Source of the DNA: Bathynomus jamesi
Taxonomy: Eukaryota; Arthropoda; Malacostraca; Isopoda; Cirolanidae
Length of the DNA: 64,000 bases
Direction: 5' to 3'
Assembly: GCA_023014485.1 (NCBI GenBank)
Contig: JAJOZX010003315.1
Coordinates: forward strand, 372,001 to 436,000
A program made the translations under genes and the position numbers. How positions within the stretch are numbered: position 1 is the first letter of the stretch; every line of letters starts with the position of its first letter. Below the pieces are notes generated by a model. The model searched no databases. It was not told where the DNA came from and worked only from the letters and a program-made list of their open reading frames with translations. Below, one piece after another: positions 22,423 to 33,946 of the stretch.

Positions 22423-22717
22423 GGACCTTTTCCAGTTGTGTACCGTTTTTCATATAATTTATTTTTGAGAATATTTTTGTTAAAACTAACGAAAATATCA
22501 CGACTTAACCTAACCAATTATCAAGAGCGTACAGTTGATCTATTAGTAAATAGTAAATACTATTCCAGAAACAAACAATGTTATAATTAATAATAGATCA
22601 ACTGTACGCCCTTGATAATTGGTTAGGTTAAGTCGTGATATTTTCGTTAGTTTTAACAAAAATATTCTCAAAAATAAATTATATGAAAAACGACGGTACA
22701 CAAACTGGAAAAGGTCC
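22423..22717. mobile_element. 295-bp foldback element with 8-bp duplication, GGTTAGG unit in each arm
   Basis: Arms of about 110 bases begin GGACCTTTTCCAGTTGTG and end CAACTGG-AAAAGGTCC-type complement. AGATATAT flanks both sides (22415-22422 and 22718-22725), a target duplication. Each arm contains CTAACGAAAATATCACGAC and TTAACCTAACCAATTATC or the complement, so the dispersed unit has been split by a 60-base AT-rich spacer. No protein is encoded. Confidence 0.8.
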
Positions 22718-22726
22718 AGATATATG

Positions 22727-23055
22727 TACAGGATGTCCCCTTAGTCCGGTCTCATAGGAAAATTTGAAATTATTTAAAATTAAATTTACAAAAGCAATAT
22801 ATTATAAGTAAAACAAATGTTTAAATTGAGGTCTTGTTTGTTACACTCGTGAGGAAAAGGCCTCCGTAGGCCTTTTCCTCACGAGTGTAACTCACTTCCA
22901 TATTAGCCATTGCGTGTTATTCTACCTGCAACAAAAAAAAAGGTCCCAAAACAAGACATCAGTTTGAACATTTGTTTTATTTCTAACGTATTACTTTTGT
23001 AAATTTAACTTAATATAAATTTTCCTATGAGACGGGACTTATGGGACACCCTGTA
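22727..23055. mobile_element. Mariner foldback MITE, family M2, copy 1
   Basis: Ends TACAGGATGTCCCC and GGGACACCCTGTA. Inner arms match (TCATAGGAAAATTT, ACAAAAGTAAT-like words). On the minus strand ATGGCTAATATGGAAGTG reads MANMEVSYTREEKA, the start of a transposase, and the other arm holds its complement around 22860. A second copy lies at 49.47-49.81 kb. A GA tract (23081-23114) follows. Confidence 0.8.
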
Positions 23056-23076
23056 TGTATATATATATATATATAT

Positions 23077-23118
<42 letters not shown>

Positions 23119-23309
23119 CTGATATGAATAGAATATAAATAAAGTTTGAAAGTGAAAATTTAAGGGGAAACTTTCTATTTTTAAGAAAAGACTATTTACA
23201 CTTTTTCTTTTTTTAATCGGCAAATTTGATGTAAGAATTTGCAAAAAGAAACACAAATTCAATTTCAAATTCCTCCAATATTCTCCTCCCTCGAGTGTGT
23301 GTGTATATA

Positions 23310-23642
23310 CCTTTGGTAACGTTTTTGTTAGCTTCCGCCCGAATTGTTCATTCTGACGAAGGTCAAGCTTTTCACTCCACCTAAGACCTACAGTTTAACG
23401 TGGACTCCGAACCACGCACCACCAGCAGCCCAGCGTCTTTACCAGTAGGCCACCCAGGGTACCCATTTATCTACCAACCACTTTCTTTATAGTGTGGAAG
23501 GATGAACAGTTGGGTTTTGCTGCGCGCCGGCTGCCGACCGGATCTCGATCCCGGACACCGGATCTCGATCCCGGAGCCGATGGATTCGTAGTCAGCGACG
23601 TCAACCACTACACCACCGAGACGCATCCACTACACCACCGAG
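23310..23642 (-). repeat. Dimeric tRNA-derived SINE (family S2), copy 2
   Basis: Minus strand: GGTGGTGTAGTGGTTGACG, then a B-box-like GATCGAGATCCGGTG, a linker with GTGGTTGGTAGATAAATGGG, and GGGTGGCCTACTGGTAAAGA as a second A box. GTGCGTGGTTCGGAGTCC then serves as second B box and a tail ends CAATTCGGGCGGAAGC. Two internal short duplications occur (GATCTCGATCCCGG and the CACTACACCACCGAG end). Flanked by TA tracts. Confidence 0.8.
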
Positions 23643-23834
23643 GTATATATATATATATATATATAATATATATATAATACACAAATGGCAATGATAAGCT
23701 TTAGTGTCAGAATATAAATGTCATAAAATAGTACAATATTGTTGAAGGTAATAAACGATAAGATAAATTAAACAATAATATATTTAAAAAATCCCTAAAA
23801 ATTATGATTAAAGAGAAATGAAAATACCAATATC

Positions 23835-23870
<36 letters not shown>

Positions 23871-23920
23871 ATGATGATGATGATGAAAATAACCACGAAG
23901 GAAAAAGGAAACACAGAATG

Positions 23921-23958
23921 GTGCTCGAGCGCTTTCGTCTAATGACATCCTCGGGAAT
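23921..23958 (-). ncRNA. Hammerhead-like motif, degenerate core
   Basis: Same layout as at 6491-6528, but the core reads CCGAGGA (second base changed). It lies just upstream (left) of the 24-25 kb Penelope relic, at its 3' end on the minus strand. Confidence 0.3.
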
Positions 23959-23964
23959 ACTGAA

Positions 23965-25250
23965 ATAAATTAATAACAAGTTCTAGACTAAATATCGAAA
24001 ATATAGAAAAACGAAAATATGATTGGTGGAAAAATATTTTAGGAGGAGCATACAATTCACGTGGAATAGCTAGCAAAGTTTTAGCGTCTTGCCCTTCTTA
24101 TCTAAAGCTGTTCTGAATGAATTCCAAAGAATAGGATCGAGTGAAAAAAGGCCCTGGTTAAGGTTGAAAACTTGAAATGGTTTGTAAGTTGAATAATGGC
24201 AGACTCAAAAATGTTTTTATTAATAATGTTGCTTTTGAGTAAAATGAAACTGAAGAATTATTCCAATTAATACAATGAGACAACTCTGACAAATGGACAA
24301 AAAGGGCGTTCGACGACTGTCCCGTTCTCACGGAATATTCATGGTGTTTTACACGCGTGTGCAAACTCTTTACCCTCTGTCCAGTGTAAAAGAAGTCACA
24401 TTGTTTACGACCAATTTTATAGATAATGCCTGAATTATTGGTAGGACTAATCTTTATTATGGCATTTTTCACAATATTGTCATATGAAACTGCTACATTA
24501 ATGTCTAAAAGTTTAGGTACATTAGCAATCCCTAAAAAGTCTGGGAAAAATGGAAGTACTAAAATATTCTTCGACAAAGTGCGAGGGTTATTATTCACAC
24601 GATAGAAGGTTCGTTTTGCCTTGTTTAGACAAGATTTCAAAAAAGCATGTTGCTAACATACATCGCTTCCAATACTGTTGATTTTTTTCTAATTCGGCAT
24701 CCATGTATTCCAGACTGACGATCCTAAGAGCGCGGAGAAATATTGAAGAAAATATGGCCTTCTTGATGGGGGTATCATGTCCAGAGTAAAAGTGTACATA
24801 GGACAAATTGTTTGTTTTTTCCGATAAATACTAGACTCAAAACCTGGGCTTTCCCTATGCACACGTACTTCCAAAAACGGATTGAGTTGTTTTGTACCAC
24901 TTCTAAAGTAAACTTAATGGAGGGGACTTGATTATTTAACTGAACGAGGAAATCATCCAGGTCACGCCTCATGGGCCAGATACACGAAATATCGTCGACG
25001 TACCGCAACCATGGGATACCAACCCCCAGAATTCTCGGAATGCAAGTTAATTTGAAAATCTCCATATAAATATTGGAGAGGAGAGGCGACAAGGGCTTAC
25101 CCATGGCCATCCCAAAAACCTGTTGATAATATTTGCTACTGAAATTGAATTTACATTGTTCCAAAACAATGTGTGCAAGTAGTGGCAGGTCATACTTATA
25201 ATTCTCGTGAGAGAAAGTCAAGCATGTCGTCATTTGGCACTTTTATGAAC
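23965..25250 (-). pseudogene. Penelope-like element (family P1), RT plus GIY-YIG, broken
   Basis: The best Penelope copy here. From right to left: RT part (24775-25233) with VFGMAMGKPLSPLLSNIYME and WLRYVDDISCIW, which are the B and C palm motifs. Then SIKFTLEVVQNNSIRF, a frame change, and RESPGFESSIYRKKQ. Then (24158-24640) the linker NKAKRTFYRVNNNPRTL and the GIY-YIG nuclease with GIIYKIGRKQCDFFYTGQ, HTRVKHHEYS and CINWNNSSVSF. It ends near 24050, with a 3' UTR to about 23965. The element copies by target-primed reverse transcription with the GIY-YIG nick. Several frameshifts; the 5' half is missing. Confidence 0.9.
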
Positions 25251-25269
25251 AATGAACAAACGTCGTAAC

Positions 25270-25770
25270 TGATCAATCTATCATTAGAATGGGACAGTCG
25301 TCAAACGGCCTTTTTGTCCATTTGTCAGAGTTGTCTCATTGTATTGATTGGAATAATTCTTCAATTTCGTTTCACTCAAGCAACATTATTAATAAAAACA
25401 TTCTTGAGCCTGCCATTATTCAACTTACAAACCATTTTAAGTTTTCAACCTTAGCCAGGGCCTTTTTTCACTCGATCCTGTTCTTTGGAATTCATTCAGA
25501 ACAGCTTTAGATAAGAAGGGCAAGACGTTAAAACTCTGCTAGCTTTTCCACGTGAATTGTATGTTCCTCCTACAATATTTTTCTGCACCAATCATATTAT
25601 TTCTTTTTCTTTGTGATCTCAATCTTGTGATTAATTTCAGCGTTCCTGAGGATGTCATAAGCGCTTTAGTACTATTTCGTATTTTAATTTTCTTTCGTTG
25701 TTATTTTCATCATAAACATTATTCACGTGTTAATTTCGTGAAATATGTGTTTTCTTGGATACGTTTCTAA
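25270..25770 (+). pseudogene. Penelope 3' fragment, inverted partner
   Basis: Plus strand GQSSNGLFVHLSELSHCIDW, NKNILEPAIIQLTNH and a 3' UTR containing CGTTCCTGAGGATGTCAT, the start of a decayed hammerhead-like end (25640-25675). It ends near TTAATTTCGTGAAATA. It forms the outward-pointing partner of the minus-strand copy. The 25775-26095 stretch after it carries the GCGACATT dispersed repeat and no gene. Confidence 0.8.
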
Positions 25771-26095
25771 ATCGCGACAATATTAAGGATATACATCAAG
25801 TTCATCACGATACGAACATGCGCGTAGCGACATTCAACGATGTCGCCATAGTTGATTAAATTATTTACAGTAAGTTACATGTCGTCATCCATAGCTGAAA
25901 ATGTGAAAATATCGCGGTTGTATAAACTCTTTGTGTGTGTAAGTTAAGTCTTTATCTCTCTTTCACACATTTGAAAGTTACTTTCATTCCTTTGAACTTG
26001 CAGAAACATTTTCATTTAATTAATGAAAGTTTCAACCATTGTCGCTGAAACCCTTTAATTTTATTGTAACTTTCAAACTTGTTCACTCTATCAGG

Positions 26096-26515
26096 AATAA
26101 GACGAGTCTGAACACGTTTATTCATGTATTATAAATAAGACGAGTCTGAACACGTTTATTCATGTATTATAAATAAGACGAGTCTGAACACGTTTATTCA
26201 TGTATCATGAATAAGACGAGTCTGAACACGTTTATTCATGTATTATAAATAAGACGAGTCTGAACACGTTTATTCATGTATTATAAATAAGACGAGTCTG
26301 AACACGTTTATTCATGTATTATAAATAAGACGAGTCTGAACACGTTTATTCATGTATCATGAATAAGACGAGTCTGAACATGTTTATTCATGTATCATGA
26401 ATAAGACGAGTCTGAACATGTTTATTCATGTATCATGAATAAGACGAGTCTGAACATGTTTATTCATGTATCATGAATAAGACGAGTCTGAACACGTTTA
26501 TTCATGTATTATAAA
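26096..26515. repeat. 38-bp tandem array, 11 copies
   Basis: The unit AAGACGAGTCTGAACACG plus TTTATTCATGTATTATAAAT repeats with an exact 38-base period (starts at 26099, 26137, 26175 and so on). Two variants alternate: one ends TATTATAAAT, the other TATCATGAAT, with CACG or CATG in the middle. The copies are almost identical otherwise, so the array expanded recently. It is a minisatellite and shows no spacers. Confidence 0.95.
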
Positions 26516-26558
26516 AGTTCAGTTGTAAATAAATTAGCTCGTTATTATATTTCTATTA

Positions 26559-27012
26559 TACAGGGTGATTAAAAAATGTTACCACTTATATGGCGCAATT
26601 ATGGCATTGTTTACTATTTATAGTTTGTGTTTTTTTTTTGGGGGGGGGGGGGTATATAAGTATTTACGTATTTACTGTATGTGTTTGTTTTTTAATAATA
26701 ATAATGTCGTTTTTTCATGGATTGTGCGAGTGATTAATGAGTGAACCCCATTCTAGGTTCAAGGTACGAGTTTTAGATTAGAACAACGCAGAAACCTTGT
26801 AACCATTTCCATTAAATGGGGTTCACTCATTAATCACTCACACAATCCCTGAAAAAAACGACATTATTTGAAAACAAGCAAATAAACACACAAATATTTA
26901 CATAAACAAAAAAGCCGCCCCCCCCCCAAAAAAAAAAGAACCCAACTAAAAGTGGTAAGCAATGGCATATTAGCGCCATGTAAGTGGCAAAAGTTTTTTG
27001 AAGCACTCTGTA
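26559..27012. mobile_element. Mariner-type foldback element
   Basis: TACAGGGTGATTAAAAAATG at left; a diverged complement ending GAAGCACTCTGTA at right; TA borders. Inner arms AATGAGTGAACCCCATT and AATGGGGTTCACTCATT are perfect. Homopolymer runs of G and C sit in matching places. No transposase word is visible. Confidence 0.75.
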
Positions 27013-27282
27013 TTTATTTGTCTGTCTATTTATGTATCTAATCACCCCGAGTATCTATCCAATGCGTGAAATTTGATTCATATTTAAAAAATGTGATTTT
27101 CATTCCATTTCCCGCTTAAGAATTGGACGACTCTAACACTTTGGTCCAAGTTAGGTTAGATTAGGACTGGTAAGTTAAGTTAGGTATTGTCATTTGGCGA
27201 CTTTACTCGAAAATGCGAATGGGAATGACATTCCTTCTCAAATGAAGGAACTTTTTCACTTTGCGCATTCTCAATCGTGGGC

Positions 27283-27521
27283 CGGGAATGGGAATGGGAA
27301 TGGGAATGGGAATGGGAATGATAAGAAAGAATATATTGTTTAAAGTTTAGAGCTAATTAAAGGCCAAATTTAAGAGAAAAAAATAAATATTATTAATAAT
27401 TCAATTAATAATTATAATTATTAATTGAATTATTAATAATATTTATTATATATTCTCTTAAAAATAATTTAAATAATTATTTTTACTAATAAAGATTGAT
27501 TGATTGATTGATTGGTTGATC
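27283..27521. repeat. (GGGAAT)n tract, long AT hairpin and (TGAT)n
   Basis: GGGAAT repeats about six times at 27283-27320. A perfect 66-base palindrome lies at 27382-27447, extended by TAAGAGAA and TTCTCTTA outside. A TGAT tract lies at about 27493-27515. Confidence 0.9.
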
Positions 27522-27781
27522 ATTCGGGTGAAAAGAACCCCCCTATATTTCTTACTAATAAATATTGGTAAGAAATAAAATTTCACGATAAAGGCTTTTT
27601 GAATCAACTGTATACGTAGTATATTGGAATGTTGAAATATTGGTTTTAAGTGTATATAGATGTTGGTTAATTATTATATCAACAATACTCATTTTAATGA
27701 ACTTGGGTACGACTTTTTACCCATTTTGAGTTTGTGGGTAGACCTTTTTTCTTCGTTTTTATTATTCTTTTACAACTGAGA

Positions 27782-27950
27782 GGGCCAGTGTCGGTACCTC
27801 AGTAGGTGACACTGTTTCCCTTAAGCGAAGTGAAGCTACACTGAGATCGGGGGTTCGAATCCCGATGGTGCTGATAATAATAATATAGGAGTTAGCCGCA
27901 TTCGTCTGGCCTAAGCGTTGTGCCAGGTTCTTACGGCCCCTTCGCTTATT
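27782..27950 (+). repeat. tRNA-derived SINE, family S1, copy 2
   Basis: CGGTACCTCAGTAGGTGAC (A-box region), GGGGGTTCGAATCCCGATGG (B box), then TAATAATAATATAGG and GGCCTAAGCGTTGTGCC. Same order as 12.87 and 39.65 kb. Confidence 0.75.
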
Positions 27951-28155
27951 AAGAATTTCCGTGGGAAATTGTTTATTATTATTATTATTATTATTATTAC
28001 ACTGGCCAACAAGTATTTTTCATCAGATATAATTATGGGTGGGCTAGATAGCTGTTGCGACGCTAATTCCAAATCTGTTTTCGGTTTTCCTCTAGCACGT
28101 CTAGTTTTCAAGATGAGACAATATACACACACAATATATATAATATGCGTCCTTA

Positions 28156-28208
<53 letters not shown>

Positions 28209-28548
28209 TATAACTATATATAATATAATATAATATATAATACTATATATACACAATATACTCGTATAAATATGCGCCCTTTATACCTTAGGTGTAGCTT
28301 TTTGCTTTACTTTCTGTACTCTCATGTATGGCATTTTGTCGTTTCAACTTAGGCTTTCCGAAGGTTGTCTTGTGGTATATTAGGTGAGAGTAGTTGCTGG
28401 CCACAAATTTGCAAACGTTGCACATGTACACCCTTTTATTCTTTGGCGTAACAGTCACGTGTCTAGTTGTGTGTTGTGTTGTTTTATTTTGTGTCGCCCA
28501 CTTACACATTTTTTTAGGTGATTTACATCAACCCACTCATCGATCATC

Positions 28549-29419
28549 ATGCCTCGAAAGTGTAAAAATCACTCCAACAATTTCTGTTACGTGCGCGGCT
28601 CGTTCGCGACTAAATCACAACGGCGTACAATCACGATGGATCTTCGACCAAAATAAGGCGTAGGCGCCACATGTTATCTATACCGCTTGTTCGAATGGAT
28701 TACGTGATTGGTTGAACCAAAGGAAAAAGTCGATGCCGTTCGCTATACCCATGATATGGAGGGAGCCGAGAGACCATCATGGCAATTGTTACTTTTGCAA
28801 TGTTAACATAACTGGATTCTCTGTGAAGAACGAGCATAACATCGTTTATCCGAACGTAGACTCCGCGATCAGACCGATCCCTCACGATGACACGATGTCG
28901 ATTCCAGTACCTCCGCAGCATGGACTCGATTCTTTAGAAGACGAAAGGGAATCCGACGAAGGTGCGATTGGCGGAGATGCGGAACCTTCGGTCGATCTTG
29001 ACTACACACCTGACGAGGCTTACCCAAAACGAATTGAATGACCTCATTTAGAGACCTAGCCCTCTCTAAAGAGAAATCAGAACTTCTCTCCTCGAGACTC
29101 AAGCAGAAACACTTACTTGAGAAGAACATCCGAGTGTGTCACGAAACCATGATTTGGTGACATTCTTTACAGTAAACGGTCCGCTCTGCTATTGCCATGA
29201 TATCAATGAGCTTTCCGAGAACTTGTCACAGGTACACACACCATCTGAGTGGCGCCTCTTCATCTCTTCATTGATTCCTCACAGCGAAGCTTGAAAGCGG
29301 TTCTCCTGCATAACGGGAACTTAAAGCCGTCCTTCCCGATCGCCCGCTCCGTTCATCTAAAGGAGACGTACGATAACATGAATATACTACTCGAAGCAAT
29401 CCAATACACCACTCATCAA
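28549..29419 (+). pseudogene. Transposon gene of an unnamed widespread family, 5' part
   Basis: Starts MPRKCKNHSNNFCYVRGSF, a Cys-containing N-terminal region. It continues after a frame change with SMPFAIPMIWREPRDHHGNC, YFCNVNITGF and YPNVDSAIRPIPHD (28712-29041), then DLALSKEKSELLSSRL, and (29249-29419) FIDSSQRSLKAVLLHNGN and VHLKETYDNMNILLEAIQ. I recognise this order from uncharacterised proteins that are numerous in arthropod and cnidarian genomes. The Cys pairs (CYFC) suggest metal binding. Stops and frameshifts are present, and the gene is cut after THQ by the LINE at 29420. Confidence 0.8.
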
Positions 29420-32400
29420 GGGTTGACAGAGTTAGAGACAAAGTGGATAGGATTGACGTTGCCTCCCGTCACTCGATGTTGGTGATGATGGTTGGAGGCA
29501 ACGACTCGTATAGGCCCGATACGAGAGTGCCTGACCTTTTGGAGAGATATAGGGGGTTAATTAGGTTCCTGAAGGCGAGGTCAGATAGGTCTTTAGTTCG
29601 AGGTATTACCCCTAGGCACGGGTTGGGTCTTAGGATTACGTCAAAAACAATATTTTTGAATAATAAATTAGAAGAGATTTGTGCTGAGGAAAATGTACCC
29701 TTCGTAAAGCTGTGGTCCGAATTCAGTGATCCTAGCCTTTTTATAAAAGATGGGGTGCATTTTAATGAAATAGGTAATGCTAGGCTAGGTAGGTTAATAG
29801 ACGAAAACGTGCGAAAGCTGTATAGGTCGAAGCCTTCTTTAAACGTTGTGGGTCCGGGGAACGCGGGCCCGACGTGAAAAATAGCTTAAAACGCGGGCCC
29901 GTGGTAAAAAATAACTTAAACGTTTTATTGTAACGCGCGTAGTATTAGAAATAAATTAAATGAATTTAAGGCGTTAATTTATTCCGGCAACTACGATATA
30001 GTTGCTATCACTGAAACTTGTTAAATATCGTGACTCGGGACTTGTTGGGGGAACTTGATATACCGGGTTTTAAACTCGTTACTAATGATAGGTTACATAG
30101 GTTTGGTGGGGCGTTTTGCTGTACATTCGTAATTCCCTTAGGGCTATCGAGGTTAAGTTAGATTTTCCGGCAGCAATTAATGCGATATGTGTTGAAGTTA
30201 GGGTGCGTAGTATTAGTTTTAATTTTGTTGTTGTTTATAGACCTCCCGTTCAACCCCTCGATACAGATGCTAGATTTTACTCACTTCTTGGTAACTTTAT
30301 TGACAATCGGAATAGTATAATTGTCGGAGACTTTAACTGCCCTAATGTTAATTATGAGAATTTTACTGGTAATGAGGAGGGTTTGAGATTGATCGAGTTT
30401 ATGGAAGATAACTTTTTACGACAGATGGTTACCGAACCAACGCGCGGTGATAATATTTTAGATTTGGTGATGACGAACGGCGAGAATATAGTCGAAGGTT
30501 TAGAAGTAGGCGAGAGTTTAGGATGTAGTAATCATCAAATTCTTAGGTTTAAGTTATTGATAGAAAACACTAAGGACAGTAACGTAATAGAAATCCCTGA
30601 TTTTCGTAGGGCTAATTTTGATAGTTTTGCGGATAGGATGAGAGTAGTGGACTGGGATAACTTATTTATGGGTAATGACACAAATTTGCATTGGGTAGCG
30701 TTTAAAGAAAGTTTTAGGAATATTGAAAGGGAGTTTATTCCTCGTAGGCCCAAGCGCGCTAGAAATCATGGTAGGCCGAAGTGATGGACTAGTCACTAGG
30801 GAAATAGGCGAGTTCATAAACGAGCGTAATAGAGCGTATAGACTTAATAAGCGCAATGGCACGGCAGCTAACTTTAATAGATATATCGAGCTTAGACGTC
30901 AGGTTAAAAGATCAGTTAGGAATGCCAAGCGTAATTTAGAGATACTTGTAGCTGCGGATAGTAAACATAATCCAAAAAAGTTTTTTGAATACGTTAATAA
31001 TCGTAAGCCGATAAAAGATAACATAGGCCCTCTAGTGGATGTTAATGGCGCTTTGGCTTCTGACGCTCAGGCGATGGCGGATATTTTCAATAACTTTTCT
31101 GCGACAGTTTTTACCGTAGAAGACGTAAATAATGTCCCCGACGTGGACGATATCGTTCCATTTAGTAGCGAGACTATTTTGGATGAAATAACTGTTTACG
31201 AGGGTGAGATTGCGCATTATATCGATAGGCTAAAAGTTAGCAAGGCTCCAGCCCTGACGCTTTTATCCCAGACATTTGAAAGATTGAAAGACGTTATTGT
31301 AGGCCCCTTAACGAAGATTTTTAATCAGTCACTCGAAACGGGGATTATTCCTGAAGACTTCAAATTAGCTAACGTCACACATATTTTTAAAAAAGGCGAC
31401 CGCGCAGTACCTAGCAATTATAGGCCCATTAGCTTAACGTCAATTGTCGGTAAACTTTTGGAATCCGTAGTTAGGGATCGTATCATCGATCACTTAGAAA
31501 GTAGAGATTTGATTAATAGTAGTCAGCATGGGTTTCGACGCCATAGGTCTTGTTTAACTAATTTGTTAGAATTTTATAACGAAATAGTGCGCGAATACGA
31601 TAGGCATAGAGCGGCTGACGTTATTTATTTAGATTTTAAAAAGGGGTTCGATACAGTTCCGCATAGGAGACTAATTGCGAAGGTCAAAGCGCACGGTATA
31701 CGCGGTCAGGTAGCCAACTGGTTAGAAGAATGGCTTCGTGCTAGGAGGTAGAGGGGTCGTAGTTAATGGTAGTGAATCGGTGTGGTTAGATGTAGGTAAC
31801 GGTGTCCAACAGGGTTCAGTGTTAGGCCCATTGCTATTCGTAATTTACATTAACGACATAGATGTAGGATTGACTAGTAACGTGTCAAAATTCGCGGACG
31901 ATACTAAAATAGGCGGTAAGGTTGTTAACGAGGACGATAGAAATAGGCTCCAAGTCGATGTAAATAGGATTATGGAGTGGACAGATAAGTGGCAGATAGC
32001 AAGTTAACGTAGACAAATGTAAAGTTTTGCATATAGGTTCTCGTAACAATAATTACACGTACACGATGGATGATAGGCAGTTGGCGAGCGTTGACGAGGA
32101 AGTAGATTTAGGCGTACGCGTATCTAAGGATTTAAAGGTTAGGAACCAGTGCCTGGAGTCTTGCGCAAAAGCTAATAGGATGTTAGGCTTCATAGCGCGT
32201 AATTTCGAATTTAATTCGAAGGATATTATATTGCCCCTTTACAAGTCCCTAGTCAGGCCTCATTTAGAATATGCCGTTCAGTTTTGGTGCCGTACTTGCG
32301 TGAGGATATTGATAGGTTAGAAAGAGTACTAGGGCAATTGCGTCCTGGTCAAGTGCGTCCCGGACAAATGCGTCCCGGACAAATGCGTCCCGGTCATTGG

Positions 32401-33946
32401 CGTCCCTGGACAATTGCGTCCCGGACAATTGCGTCCCGGACAATTGCGCACTTCTCCAACTACTATATGAAGTTTATTTAGTAGAGAAGTGAATAGAAAG
32501 TTAGTATCGGAATTTCAAATATACTTTTCATTTAACCTATTAAACTTGTTATATGTTTATAAGTTCTGTTCGAAACTGTTCTCTAAAACTTTATCCATCA
32601 TCAGCAACATCATTGTCAAATTTTATGGGTTACGTCCACTTAAGATAAAGTTAATTTCGTTAGTTTTAACGAAAATATCACAACTTAACCTAACCAATCG
32701 TCAAGGGCATACAGTTGACCTAACTGGGCATTCAATTAATCTAACCGGGCATTATATCCCATACAAAATTACAATAACAAACATACTCGTCCCTCGTCAT
32801 TGGCGTCCCTGGACAATTGCGTAGGTGAAGTCACAATGAACTTTCTATTCACTTCTCTAATAAATAAACTTCATATAGTAGTTGGGGAAGTGCGCAATTG
32901 TCCGGGACGCAATTGTCCAGGGACGCCAATGACCGGGACGCATTTGTCCGGGACGCATTTGACCAGGACGCAATTGTCCTGTCACCGTTAGAAAGGGTTC
33001 ACCGTCGTGCCACGAAACTAATTCCGTCATTGCGCAACAAGCCTTATGAAGATAGGATTAAAGAGTTAGACCTGTATTCACTCGAAACTAGGAGATTAAG
33101 GGGGGAGCTTATTGAAGTTTTCAAAATCGTTAATAACATCGATAACGTAAATTTTGACAAATTGTTCACTTTCGATAATAGTAATATTCGTAATAACGGA
33201 TTTAAGTTGCGTGGCAGACGTTTCATTACTAATATCGCTAAAAACTTCTTTACGTTTAAAGTAATTGATAAATGGAATAATCTTCCCACGCCCGTCGTGA
33301 ACTCTACCAGCGTTAATGTGTTTAAGAACCGTCTTGACAGACATTTTAAAAATATTAACGTTGTTTGAAATAAAAAAAAAAAACAATTAGCAACAGGAGC
33401 TCTGGGGGTGGTGGTCGAGGACGAGTCTGTTGACGATTAATGCTAGCTTGTGACATGCCAGCGTGTGATGCCAGCAATAAAATTATTAAAAAAAAAAAAA
33501 AAAATTAGACTAACACGAACGTAGATGTAGCTCGTAGCGTAAACTAACACACTTTTTGTTTAACTTTACCTCTTTTTTTTTTCTTATCCTCTCCTTACTT
33601 TGCATGTCTGTAACTCTCTTTTCTTGCATGTTTGTAGTTTGTATAACAGTGAGTTAAGACTGTGTTTGCATGGTTTGTAAGCGTTCTTATTTTACTTCTT
33701 TTCATCTTTCACCCCTTTCCTATTCTCTCCGACTATTTTTCTGACTTGTCGGCAGTGGCCGGCGGATGATGATGGTGAGTCTCTTTTCTCTTTTTCTGAT
33801 TGAATGTTAACCCACGAGTGATAGGTGTTCCTCCTTACTTACCCCTTATCTTCTCTTCTCTTAACCCCCTACTCTTTCCTTTCTCTCGGGCTAACCTTAG
33901 AGTGGATCTTAGGGTCTTTGTTAGCCTTAGCTTCTGTAGATCTGTA
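29420..33946 (+). mobile_element. CR1-like LINE (family A), inserted in the transposon gene
   Basis: The most complete LINE here. 29420-29877 encodes the end of ORF1 with an SGNH-hydrolase (esterase) signature: GGNDSYRP and DGVHFNEIGNARLG; the GDS block is cut off by 5' truncation. Next, 29935-30784 is the AP endonuclease (ARSIRNKLNEF, VVVYRPP, IVGDFNCPN, SNHQILRF). RT follows at 30723-32007 (NYRPISLTSIVGKLLE, SSQHGFRRHRSC, QQGSVLGPLLFVIYINDID, FADDTKIGG). Then come the thumb and C-terminus at 32027-32320 and 33000-33368. The 3' UTR ends in CTGTAGATCTGTAGATC, a short 8-base tandem tail as in CR1. Frameshifts near 31740, 32005 and 32290. A foldback element splits it at 32325. Confidence 0.9.
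32325..32986. mobile_element. Word-iterated foldback element FB1 with 9-bp duplication
   Basis: Inserted in the LINE's LERV codons. GTTAGAAAG flanks both sides (32316-32324 and 32987-32995), a 9-base target duplication. Each terminal arm is a chain of near-identical 14-15 base words (CAATTGCGTCCCGGA and variants with AAATGCG, GTCATTGGCG), seven to nine on the left and a matching inverted chain on the right. The arms continue into ACTTCTCCAACTACTATATG and its complement. The centre holds GTTTTAACGAAAATATCAC and AACCTAACCAATCGTC, one half of the dispersed unit. This design (tandem-repeat inverted repeats, 9-bp duplication) is that of Drosophila Foldback elements. No protein. Confidence 0.85.

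Noticed and set aside
26096..26515. CRISPR-like array
   Set aside because: The 38-bp units are directly adjacent with no unique spacers, and the context is eukaryotic.
28288..28509. C2H2 zinc-finger protein
   Set aside because: CNVC...H...H has too short a loop for a classical finger and lies in the noncoding 5' part of a transposon.
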